DNA of 64,000 nucleotides from Accumulibacter sp. (GTDB taxonomy: Bacteria; Pseudomonadota; Gammaproteobacteria; Burkholderiales; Rhodocyclaceae), in contig JAISAZ010000082.1 of assembly GCA_031266435.1 (NCBI GenBank), positions 62,001-126,000 on the forward strand, read 5' to 3'. Within the stretch, counting starts at the first letter, position 1. The number at the start of each line of letters is the position of its first letter. The position numbers and the translations under genes are program-made. This document shows positions 53,410 through 64,000 of the stretch, piece after piece. Under the pieces are notes generated by a model. It ran no database searches. It worked only from the letters and a program-made list of their open reading frames with translations, and had not been told where the DNA came from.

Positions 53410-54039
53410 ATGTTCATATTTTCATTACCGTTATCCTTGCTGCGCGGGGGCGTCCTCGTCGTCGTCCTCGCGCTGTCTCCGTCCGTGTTCGCCGCCGGAA
53501 AAATCCTCGTCCACGGAGACTCGCTCTCCGCCGGCTACGGAATCCGCCGCGACGCCGCGTGGCCGGCGCTTCTCGCGCCACGGCTGCGAAAAGAAGGTTT
53601 CGATTATACTGTCATCAACGCGAGCATCTCCGGAGAAACAACGAGCGGCGGACTCGCGCGCCTGCCCGCCGCGCTGAAACGCCACCGTCCCAGCGTCGTC
53701 GTCATCGCGCTCGGCAGCAACGACGGCTTGCGCGGAATCCCCGTCGCGGTCATGCGCGGCAACCTCGAAGCGATGACGCAGGCCGCGCAGGCCGCCGGCG
53801 CGCGTGTCCTGATCGTCGGCCAGCGCCTCCCGCCGAACTTCGGAGTCTTCGCCGAGCGATTTCACGCAGCCTTCGGCGAAGCCGCGCGCGCGAAGAAGGT
53901 AGCATACGTCGACTTTCTGCTCGACGGTGTTGCGGACCGTTCCGAATTATTTCAGCCCGACAACCTCCACCCGACCGCCGAAGCTCAGCCGCGCCTGCTC
54001 GAAAACGTCTGGAAAGGGCTACGGCCGCTGCTTTTATAG
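53410..54039 (+). CDS. Arylesterase / lysophospholipase TesA-like (SGNH hydrolase)
   Basis: Signal peptide; ILVHGDSLSAGYGI, VIALGSNDGLRG, DNLHPTAEAQ; divergent from YbbA-like gene. Confidence 0.92.
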   Translation: MFIFSLPLSLLRGGVLVVVLALSPSVFAAGKILVHGDSLSAGYGIRRDAAWPALLAPRLRKEGFDYTVINASISGETTSGGLARLPAALKRHRPSVVVIALGSNDGLRGIPVAVMRGNLEAMTQAAQAAGARVLIVGQRLPPNFGVFAERFHAAFGEAARAKKVAYVDFLLDGVADRSELFQPDNLHPTAEAQPRLLENVWKGLRPLLL

Positions 54040-54049
54040 CTTGGGCTGC

Positions 54050-54300
54050 GGCGAAGGGAGAGCCACAACGTTCCGCAGGCGCATATCAGGAGACAGGAGA
54101 CAGAGGACAGGAGACAGATCAGTCAGCGGCGGCGTTGCCACCGGAGAAGAGCTTTTTCAACCCGTCCCGGAATCGTTGGGCTTCACATTCGTTCAGCCCA
54201 ACCTATACCCTTTATCCTCCGCCCTCGGCGGTATAGGTTGGGCTGAACCTGTGAAGCCCAACGATTCCGCATACGTGGGAATGATGCTGGGTTTTGCTTC
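54050..54300. repeat. Composite GTTGGGC / GGAGACAG repeat block
   Basis: agcttgggct, tcaggagacaggagacagaggacaggagacag, cgttgggcttcacattcgttcagcccaacctata, ggcggtataggttgggctgaacctgtgaagcccaacgattccgcatac. Confidence 0.85.
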
Positions 54301-54436
54301 GCCAAAATCGGCGGTACGCGCGCTTCGACGATGCTTCCAAAATTTTCCATTTCAATCCTCCTGCATAACAATCCGCCATGGTCAGGGTATCCTTTCGGGC
54401 CTGTTACGCGACCGCGTCGGCGTGAAACACGCGCTC

Positions 54437-54523
54437 TTCGGGCATATCGGGTGTCTGCGCGCCACCGCAGGCCGAACCGGTTCCTTCGGGCGTCTCGGGT
54501 GTCTGCGTACCGTCGCAGGCCGA
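54437..54523. repeat. Two-unit 48-bp-period direct repeat
   Basis: TTCGGGCATATCGGGTGTCTGCGCGCCACCGCAGGCCGA and TTCGGGCGTCTCGGGTGTCTGCGTACCGTCGCAGGCCGA. Confidence 0.85.
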
Positions 54524-54584
54524 GCAATCCGACCGGATGCCGCCATTGTCCGATAGGGCCGTGATCGGTTTCCCGACCAAACAG

Positions 54585-54782
54585 GGATCAGATGTCAGGG
54601 ATCAGGGATCAGATGAAAACCGATCGGTTTTTTGTTGATTCTCTCCGGTGGCAACGCCACCGGTAACCGATCTGATTCCTGTCCTCTGATTCCTGATACC
54701 TGACAGGGCACGGCGCGCCGTGCCCATCGGCGGTAGAGGTTGGGCTGAGGAACGACGCCCAACGATTCCGCAGACGCATGAT
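54585..54782. repeat. CTGATYC heptads, GGGCACGGCGCGCCGTGCCC palindrome and GTTGGGC repeat block
   Basis: cagggatcagggatcagatg..., ctgattcctgtcctctgattcctgatacctgacagggcacggcgcgccgtgcccatcggcggtagaggttgggctgaggaacgacgcccaacgattccgc. Confidence 0.85.
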
Positions 54783-54887
54783 TCAAAAGCTTGAAAAACC
54801 GCGGAACGTCCTTATTTATTCATTGTCAAAGGAGATACGGAAGAAAATCGCGGCGCGCTTCATAATCCGTCACCAAAGGAGAATGCC

Positions 54888-55121
54888 ATGAATGTCGTCT
54901 ATAACAGCAGCCAATACGCCATCCTCGCTTATCCGGTCGTGCGTGCGTTCGAACTTGTCGATAAAACAAGCCGCCGCGCGCTCTTCCTCCAGGGTTCCGT
55001 GGCAATGGGTCTGCAAGAAGCGATCAACGGGCTTTCCGACGACGAACGCACCGAAGAATCGGTCGACTCGCTACTCGACGAGTATTGCGTGGGCGCCGCC
55101 AAACCGATCGCCTTCCACTGA
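54888..55121 (+). CDS. DUF3567-like small protein
   Basis: MNVVYNSSQYAILAYP...FELVDKTSRRALFLQGSVAMGLQEAIN resembles the betaproteobacterial DUF3567 family. Confidence 0.65.
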   Translation: MNVVYNSSQYAILAYPVVRAFELVDKTSRRALFLQGSVAMGLQEAINGLSDDERTEESVDSLLDEYCVGAAKPIAFH

Positions 55122-55217
55122 TTCCATTTCCAGTTCATTCATACCGAGAAGACGAGCCGTAGGCAGTACTCGCGTCCCGCAAGGCGAGGTCGAGCACAAA
55201 CGACTTGGGAAAGAAAT
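55120..55217. repeat. Inverted-repeat-ended element, copy 5 (right end diverged)
   Basis: gattccatttccagttcattcataccgagaagacgagccgtaggcagtactcgcgtcccgcaaggcgaggtcgag...; starts inside the DUF3567-like stop codon. Confidence 0.88.
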
Positions 55218-55313
55218 AAAACCAAGGGCGAAATAAAAGCGAGGGCGCTATTTGCCGCGCCCTCGCGTTATCAGTGATTCGTGAATGCGAACGTCTATGA
55301 ACGCATCAGCGCA

Positions 55314-56495
55314 TCAACTCTTCACGTCGAAGAAAGCCGCGGTTTTTTGTTCGTCCCAACCCAGGAATTCCTTGAGGATTTCGGCGGTGTGCTCTCCGAG
55401 CAGAGGCGCGGGGCCACCGACCGCACCCGGCGTGAGGGAGAGTTTCACGGGGACGCCCGGCATCTTGAGGCGACCGGCGACCGGGTGCTCGACCTCGACG
55501 ATCATCTCTCTCGCCTTGACCTGCGGGTCGTTGACGATCTTGTCGACCGTGTTGATCGGCGCGCACGGCAGCCCCGCGGCTTCGAGCAATTCCATCCATT
55601 CGGCGATCGTCTTGGTGATGAAGATCTTGTTCAGGATGTCCGCGAGTTCCTTGGCGTTGTTCGTCCGGTTTCCGTTGGAGTTGAAGCGTTCGTCGGCCAC
55701 GAGTTCCGTACAGTTCATTTCCTTGCACAGCCTTTGCCAGAGCCGGTCGTTGCCCGCGCCGACGATGATGTGGCCGTCTTTTGCCGTAAAGGCGGAGAAA
55801 GGCGTGATCGAGGGGTGACGGTTTCCGAGCGGGCCGGGGACGGCGCCCGAGGTGACATAGCGCGCGATCGCGTTTTCGAGGACGGCGACCTGGCAGTCGA
55901 GCATGCCGACGTCGACCTTCTGGCCTTCACCGGTCTTGGAGCGGTGGTAGAGCGCGAGCATGACGCCCCACGCGGTGAATATCCCCGCGATGATGTCGCC
56001 GAGCGAGGCGCCGATCCGCGTCGGTTCGCCGCCTTCCGGCCCCGTGACGCTCATCACGCCGCCCATCGCCTGGACGATGATGTCGTACGCGGGCTTGAGC
56101 ATGTACGGCCCGCTGTGGCCGAAGCCCGAGCACGCCGCGTAGATCAGGTCGGGTTTGATTTTCTTGAGTTCTTCGTAGCCAAGGCCGAATTTTTCCATCG
56201 TCCCCGGACGGTAGTTTTCGAGCACCACGTCGGCTTTTTTGACCAATTCACGGAAGACGTCGATTTCTTCCTGGCGCTTGAAATTCAGCGTGATCGAACG
56301 CTTGCTGCGGTTCAGGCTCATGAAGTAGGCGCTTTCCTTACCGACAAAAGGCCCGAAAGCGCGCGAATCGTCGCCGACGCCCGGCGGTTCGACCTTGACG
56401 ACGTTCGCGCCGTTGTCCGCGAGCATCATGCCGCAATAGGGTCCCGCCAATACGCGGCTCAAATCCAGTACCGTTATCCCTTCGAGTGTTTTCAT
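55314..56495 (-). CDS. CaiB/BaiF family III CoA-transferase
   Basis: VLDLSRVLAGPYCGMMLADNGANVVKVEPPGVGDDSR, YDIIVQAMGGVMSVTGPEGGEPTRIGASLGD. Confidence 0.93.
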   Translation of the reverse strand: MKTLEGITVLDLSRVLAGPYCGMMLADNGANVVKVEPPGVGDDSRAFGPFVGKESAYFMSLNRSKRSITLNFKRQEEIDVFRELVKKADVVLENYRPGTMEKFGLGYEELKKIKPDLIYAACSGFGHSGPYMLKPAYDIIVQAMGGVMSVTGPEGGEPTRIGASLGDIIAGIFTAWGVMLALYHRSKTGEGQKVDVGMLDCQVAVLENAIARYVTSGAVPGPLGNRHPSITPFSAFTAKDGHIIVGAGNDRLWQRLCKEMNCTELVADERFNSNGNRTNNAKELADILNKIFITKTIAEWMELLEAAGLPCAPINTVDKIVNDPQVKAREMIVEVEHPVAGRLKMPGVPVKLSLTPGAVGGPAPLLGEHTAEILKEFLGWDEQKTAAFFDVKS

Positions 56496-56630
56496 GACGT
56501 CTCCTTTGATTTTAATCTTGCTGGTATGGGGGGTTCCACTTGAAATCCATGCGAAGCGACCGCCTTCCCACGATGTTTTGAGCGCCGAAACCACGGGTTT
56601 TTGCGCGGGATGTATTCGGGGAAGCCGACC

Positions 56631-56640
56631 TTGTATACAA
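56631..56640. promoter_or_regulatory. Candidate GntR/FCD operator TTGTATACAA
   Basis: Perfect 10-bp palindrome in the divergent CoA-transferase/GntR intergenic region. Confidence 0.55.
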
Positions 56641-56830
56641 TATTACATCTCGCGGACGCGGGCAAGAGATTTGGCGTGTGCGAACGATACGTAAACCCCG
56701 GCGTTCTGGCCTCTCCCGACTTCTGGAAGCGGGATCGCGGCACCTGAAAGGGACTTGCCGAGAAGGAGCTTCCTTCCGAAACGCCGGGGTTTCTTCCGAA
56801 GACGAGGTTTCAACCCGGAGTGGGTGGGTA

Positions 56831-57520
56831 GTGAAGGAAAAGGCAACGTATTCCAGGATTTCGGAAAAAATCGCGGAAACGCTCGAAGACCGCATCGTTT
56901 TCGGGCGTTATCTGCCTGGGATGCGTCTCGACGAAACCGAGCTTGCGGAGGAGCTTTCCGTTTCGCGCACGCCCGTCCGCGAGGCCTTGAACCAGCTCGC
57001 CTTCCACGGCCTGATCAACCTTCGCCCGAGGCGCGGCGCGATCGTCACGCAGGTCTCGCCGCAGAGGCTTTACGAGATGTTCGAGGTCATGGCCGAACTC
57101 GAAGCCGTCTGCGCGCGCCTCGCCGCGCGCCGGCACGACGATGACGACATAAAAAGCCTGCGGGAAGCGCAAAGCGAATGCGGCAGGGTCTACGCGAGCA
57201 ACGACATCGACGCGTACTATCACGCGAACGAGCGTTTTCATCAGACGATCTATCGGGCGAGCCACAACGGCTTTCTCGTCGAAAGAACCGCCCGGATTTT
57301 CCGCAGCCTCGGCGTCTATCGCAGGCTGCAACTCAGGATTCGCGGTCGGATGGCGACTTCGCACAACGAGCACGCCGAGGTCGTCGAAGCGATCCTCGCG
57401 GGCGACTCCGGGCTTGCGGCGCAGCGCATCCACAAGCACGTCATCGTCCAGGGCGAATTGTTTTCCGACCTCGTCGCGTCGATCACGAATCTTGGCGCGC
57501 CTGTGAATTCACGGGCTTGA
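56831..57520 (+). CDS. GntR-family (FCD domain) transcriptional regulator
   Basis: LDETELAEELSVSRTPVREALNQLAFHGLINLRPRRGAIV; FCD domain; GTG start inferred. Confidence 0.92.
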   Translation: MKEKATYSRISEKIAETLEDRIVFGRYLPGMRLDETELAEELSVSRTPVREALNQLAFHGLINLRPRRGAIVTQVSPQRLYEMFEVMAELEAVCARLAARRHDDDDIKSLREAQSECGRVYASNDIDAYYHANERFHQTIYRASHNGFLVERTARIFRSLGVYRRLQLRIRGRMATSHNEHAEVVEAILAGDSGLAAQRIHKHVIVQGELFSDLVASITNLGAPVNSRA

Positions 57521-57985
57521 CTACGGAAGAGTTTACGATATTGAACGCTTTTGAAAAAGTAAGTTAAAATGCGCCACTGGTTGAGTAAACGCATTCACGG
57601 CTTCGGTAGAAGGTCGCAAATGCGATGGAGGGAAAAAGGGAGTTCTTCGTGAAGGGGCCGCGAGGTCGTCACGACCCCGGATTCGATCTCTAATAAAAAG
57701 AGTGTCCATGTTGGCTTTTTCTTCGTAATAGGCTACTCTTGCTCCGTTTGAAAAGTCACGGCGCGAGTTTTCGGCGAAAGGAGGTGTGGATGACAAAAAA
57801 CCCAGCCCTTACTCAGCTTTACTTCAAAGGGCATCTGGTGGCATCGCTGTTCGCAGTTTCGTATTCTGAAACACCCTTACTTCGATTTCCCTGTTCGGCG
57901 TAGAATAGTTACCGCACGGGGGTGGAACTAAGGGTTTTCAACGAGGGTTCTCTTTAGTAAGTTAATTTTTAGTGGGGAGGTACAT

Positions 57986-59341
57986 GTGGAAATATCAACC
58001 GTAGCACTTATGTCAATCATCGCCTTGGTGATCGTCGTCGTCATCAGTTGCGTCAACGAGGATCTCCACGTAGGCTTCCTGGCGATCGGTCTTGCCATTC
58101 TTGTCGGCGGTATCTGGGGCAAGACGACCGGCGCCGCTGTCATGCGCTATTTTCCGGTTCCCCTGTTCATGATCCTTGTCGGCGTGACGTTTTTGTTCGG
58201 CATGGCTCAAACGAACGGGACGATGGAAAAGCTCACGACGTACTCGATCCGCGCCTGCGGGGGTAACGTGGCGTACATGCCGATGATCCTGTGGCTTCTG
58301 ACGACCTTCGTCACGACGATCGGACCGGGCAACATCGCGGGGACCGCTCTGATGGCGCCGGTTGCAATGGCGATCGCGGGGCGCATCAAGATGTCGGCCT
58401 TCCTGATGACGCTGATCGTCGTCGGCGCGGCAAACGGCGCGGCTTTCTCGCCGTTCGCTCCGACCGGGATCATCTCCAACGGCATCATCGCCCGGATCGC
58501 CCCGGAACTCGGACTCGCCGCGGATTCGCTGAGCGGTCTGGCGTGGAAGATCCACTTCAACTCCGAAGTCGCGCAAGCCTTCGTCAACCTCGGTGGCTTC
58601 TTCATCCTCGGCGGCTGGGCATGGATTACGCAACAAAAATCCACCACGATCAACCTCGATGAGTTCGCGCCGAAACCCGAACCGTTCAACAGCGCGCAAC
58701 TCCTGACGCTGTCGATGGTCGCAGTGCTGATCGTTCTCGTCGTCGTTCCGGGTCTGCCGTTCATGCGTCCGTGGTTTGCCAAGAACCTGTGGCTCAGAAA
58801 TCTGCTGACGAATGTCGGTACGATCTCCTTCATCCTCTCGATCGTCCTGATGCTTTCCGGTTCCGGTGACAGCAAGGCCGCGATCAAGGTCATGCCTTGG
58901 GGCGTCATCATGATGGTCTGCGGCGTTACCGTTCTGATCGAAGTCATGGACAAGTCCGGTGGTTTGAACGTCCTCGTCAAGATCATCAGCAAGGTCTCCA
59001 ACCCGACGACGGTCAACGGCACCCTCGCGCTCGTCACCGGTGTGATCTCGGCGTACTCAAGCTCGTCCGGCGTCGTCATGCCGATGTTCCTGCCGATGGT
59101 TCCGGGTCTGATCAAGGAACTCGGCGGCGGTGACGCGGTTGCGATCATCTCGTCGATCAACGTCGGCGCGCACTTGGTCGACACCTCGCCGCTCTCGACT
59201 CTCGGTGCTCTTTGCATCGCGTGCGCGGGTGACCACGAAGACAAGGCGAAGCTGTTCCGCAACCTGCTGGTCTGGGGTCTCGCCATGTCGCTCGTCGGCA
59301 CGGTCGTTTGCTACGTCTTCTTCGGACTGCTCGGCTTCTAA
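57986..59341 (+). CDS. MatC/DASS-type dicarboxylate carrier
   Basis: 451 aa, many TMs; MatC-like N-terminus and ITxxSSxxG-type motifs; adjacent to CoA-transferase and GntR genes. Confidence 0.75.
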   Translation: MEISTVALMSIIALVIVVVISCVNEDLHVGFLAIGLAILVGGIWGKTTGAAVMRYFPVPLFMILVGVTFLFGMAQTNGTMEKLTTYSIRACGGNVAYMPMILWLLTTFVTTIGPGNIAGTALMAPVAMAIAGRIKMSAFLMTLIVVGAANGAAFSPFAPTGIISNGIIARIAPELGLAADSLSGLAWKIHFNSEVAQAFVNLGGFFILGGWAWITQQKSTTINLDEFAPKPEPFNSAQLLTLSMVAVLIVLVVVPGLPFMRPWFAKNLWLRNLLTNVGTISFILSIVLMLSGSGDSKAAIKVMPWGVIMMVCGVTVLIEVMDKSGGLNVLVKIISKVSNPTTVNGTLALVTGVISAYSSSSGVVMPMFLPMVPGLIKELGGGDAVAIISSINVGAHLVDTSPLSTLGALCIACAGDHEDKAKLFRNLLVWGLAMSLVGTVVCYVFFGLLGF

Positions 59342-59412
59342 AAGCTCAAAGCATCCAGTAGCACAAGAAGAACAAAAGCCGGTGGAGTTTATGCTCCGCC
59401 GGCTTTTCATTT

Positions 59413-59575
59413 TCAGAGGACAGAAGACAGAGGACAGAGGACAGAGCGGCCTTCGGCCTTTGTAATCAGGTATCAGTAATCAGAGGGAGGAAGTCATGCG
59501 ACAACAGACAACTGAAAACAGATCACAAAGCGAGCGCCAGCGAGCGCTCTGTCTTCTGTCCTCAGTCCTCTGTCC

Positions 59576-59597
<22 letters not shown>
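59413..59597. repeat. Composite heptad repeat element overlapping clpB 3' end
   Basis: cagaggacagaagacagaggacagaggacagagcggccttcggcctttgtaatcagg...agcgctctgtcttctgtcctcagtcctctgtcctcagtcctcagtcctctgattcctgaa. Confidence 0.92.
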
Positions 59598-62167
<2,570 letters not shown>

Positions 62168-62227
62168 GAGAATTTCCGTGAGGGGAGATGATATGGGGAT
62201 TAGATGGGGCGAATCGGCGGAAGTTCA

Positions 62228-62430
62228 ATACTGAAGACAGAGGACAGAGGACAGGGAACAGAAGACAGACGGCAGAAGATAGAAGACTGAGCGCTCGCTG
62301 GCGCTCGCTTCGTGGTCTGTTTTCAGTATTCAGAGGTCGCAGGACTTCCTCCCTCTGATTACTGATGCCTGATTACAAAGGCCGAAGGCCGCTCAGTCCT
62401 CTGTCCTCAGTCTTCTGTCCTCTGATCCCC
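62228..62430. repeat. Composite heptad repeat element overlapping Opp-type ATPase 3' end
   Basis: ctgaagacagaggacagaggacagggaacagaagacag...tacaaaggccgaaggccgctcagtcctctgtcctcagtcttctgtcctctgatc. Confidence 0.92.
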
Positions 62431-64000
62431 CGCAATATCGGGAACGCCGAGTCCCGGTTCGGGTGTGAGGATCGACGCAAGGAGGGTGCGGGTGTAGGGG
62501 TGGCGCGGCGCGTGGAATATTTGCGCGCAATCGCCGCGTTCGACGATCACGCCGCCGCGCATTACGGCGACTTCGTCGACGATGTGTTCGACGACCGAGA
62601 GGTTGTGGCTGATGAAAAGATAGGTCAGACCGAGGTCTTTTTTGAGCGTCAAGAGGAGGTTGAGAATCTGCGCCTGAACGGAAACGTCGAGCGCGGAGGT
62701 CGGTTCGTCGCAGATCAGTATTTTCGGGCGCAGGATCAGCGCACGCGCGATCGCGACGCGCTGGCGCTGCCCGCCGGACAACTGGCCGGGATACTGGTGG
62801 TGCGTGCGCGCGGGCATCCCGACGCGGTCGAGCATCTCGCCGACGTCGCGCTTGCGCGATTCAGGCGTGCCGACCTTGTGCAGGCGCAAGGCGACTTCGA
62901 CGAGGTCGAAAACCGTGCGGCGCGGGTTGAGCGACGAATACGGGTCCTGGAAAATTGGCTGCATCCTCGAAGTCAGCGCCCTGTGGCCCGCCGAGTCCGT
63001 CGTGTCGATTTTCTTCCCCTCGATCAGGATACTCCCGGCGGTCGGCGGCATCAGGCCGAGGAGCATCCGCGCAAGCGTCGTTTTGCCGCAGCCCGATTCG
63101 CCGACGAGACCGAGGCTCGTGCCGCGCTTTACGCGCAGGGAAACCTCGTCGACGGCGCGGATTTCCCACGGGGGGCGAAAAAGGCCGCGCCCGAGGCGGA
63201 AGACCTTCGTGAGCGAGATGAGTTCGAGCGCGGGTTCGTCTTCCGCCTTGGCGGGGAGCCTGGAGGCTGGGGTGAATTCGGCAGATTTGGCGGATTCGTC
63301 GGGCTGGAGCGGCGGAGCGTTCGAAATGTGTCCGGCGCGGACGCAGCGCACGCCGTGTTCGGGTCCAAGTGCCGCGAGCGGGGGCGCCTTCCGGCAATCC
63401 TCGACGGCGTAGGCGCAGCGGTTTCGGAAGGCGCAGCCCAAGAGGGTGCCGACCAGATTGGGGACGACGCCGGGAATCGCCTGAAGCGGCTGACCCGGAG
63501 CAGTTTTTCCGGGGACGGGGATACATTCGAGAAGCCCCCGCGTATAGGGGTGTTCGGGGCGCTCGAAGAGTTCGCGCACCGGCGCGGTTTCGACGATCTC
63601 GCCGGCGTACATTACGGCGACGCGGTCGGCGATGCGCGCGACGACGCCCAGGTCGTGCGTGATGAAGATCACCGCCGTCCTGAATTCCCGTTGCAGGTCG
63701 CGGAGCAGGTGTAGTATCTGCGCCTGGATCGTGACGTCGAGCGCGGTCGTCGGTTCGTCGGCGATGATCAGATCGGGCCCGCACATCAGCGCCATCGCGA
63801 TCATGACGCGTTGGCGCAAGCCGCCGGAAAGCTGGTGGGGATACTGATTCAGCCGCTCGGACGCCGAAGGGATTCCCACTTTTTCGAGCAGCCAGACGGC
63901 GCGGTCACGTGCCTGCGCCCACGTCGCGTCGGTATGCGCGCGCAGCGTTTCGCACAACTGGTTGCCGAGCGTCCAGGAAGGATTCAGCGAAGTCATCGGC
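62407..64000 (-). CDS. Dipeptide/oligopeptide-type ABC transporter, tandem ATP-binding domains (5' end outside window)
   Basis: Two NBDs: [16 protein letters not shown]...[10 protein letters not shown] and [17 protein letters not shown]...[16 protein letters not shown]; open to window end. Confidence 0.9.
   Translation of the reverse strand, partial: PMTSLNPSWTLGNQLCETLRAHTDATWAQARDRAVWLLEKVGIPSASERLNQYPHQLSGGLRQRVMIAMALMCGPDLIIADEPTTALDVTIQAQILHLLRDLQREFRTAVIFITHDLGVVARIADRVAVMYAGEIVETAPVRELFERPEHPYTRGLLECIPVPGKTAPGQPLQAIPGVVPNLVGTLLGCAFRNRCAYAVEDCRKAPPLAALGPEHGVRCVRAGHISNAPPLQPDESAKSAEFTPASRLPAKAEDEPALELISLTKVFRLGRGLFRPPWEIRAVDEVSLRVKRGTSLGLVGESGCGKTTLARMLLGLMPPTAGSILIEGKKIDTTDSAGHRALTSRMQPIFQDPYSSLNPRRTVFDLVEVALRLHKVGTPESRKRDVGEMLDRVGMPARTHHQYPGQLSGGQRQRVAIARALILRPKILICDEPTSALDVSVQAQILNLLLTLKKDLGLTYLFISHNLSVVEHIVDEVAVMRGGVIVERGDCAQIFHAPRHPYTRTLLASILTPEPGLGVPDIAGDQRTED

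Overview
A 64-kb betaproteobacterial chromosomal window. The clade call rests on the ANDERFALAA tmRNA tag in a circularly permuted ssrA, bc1 genes, hpnCDE and an amgK-murU pair. Most of the window is conserved housekeeping DNA: guaC; rsmA-pdxA-surA-lptD; amgK-murU-pepP; typA-dnaX-ybaB-recR; petABC; ubiB; argS; dsbA; PPi-type PFK; malic enzyme; serS-rarA-lolA-ftsK; trxB; tmRNA; hpnCDE; CoA-transferase/GntR/MatC-like carrier; clpB; Opp-type ATPase. Three things stand out. (1) The intergenic space is heavily occupied by several repeat families. One is a ~100-106-bp inverted-repeat-ended element with five copies; one copy sits in frame inside hpnC, one encodes the pdxA tail, and three begin on a stop codon. 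The others are composite elements built from 7-bp iterated units (CTGTCYT and CTGATYC), a GTTGGGC hairpin family and an 8-bp-unit hairpin. The heptads are open in frame and encode the C-termini of many genes here and half of a predicted signal anchor. (2) An orphan cluster at 13.2-18.3 kb encodes membrane proteins and membrane-anchored propeller-like proteins, one with a DUF805 domain. It has a related, internally duplicated membrane protein at 26.0-27.5 kb, and I recognise no function for any of them except the DUF805 domain. (3) A relB/yafQ-type toxin-antitoxin pair has its toxin frameshifted at an A8 tract exactly before the catalytic C-terminal motif. All calls come from reading the sequence and supplied translations; no searches were run.
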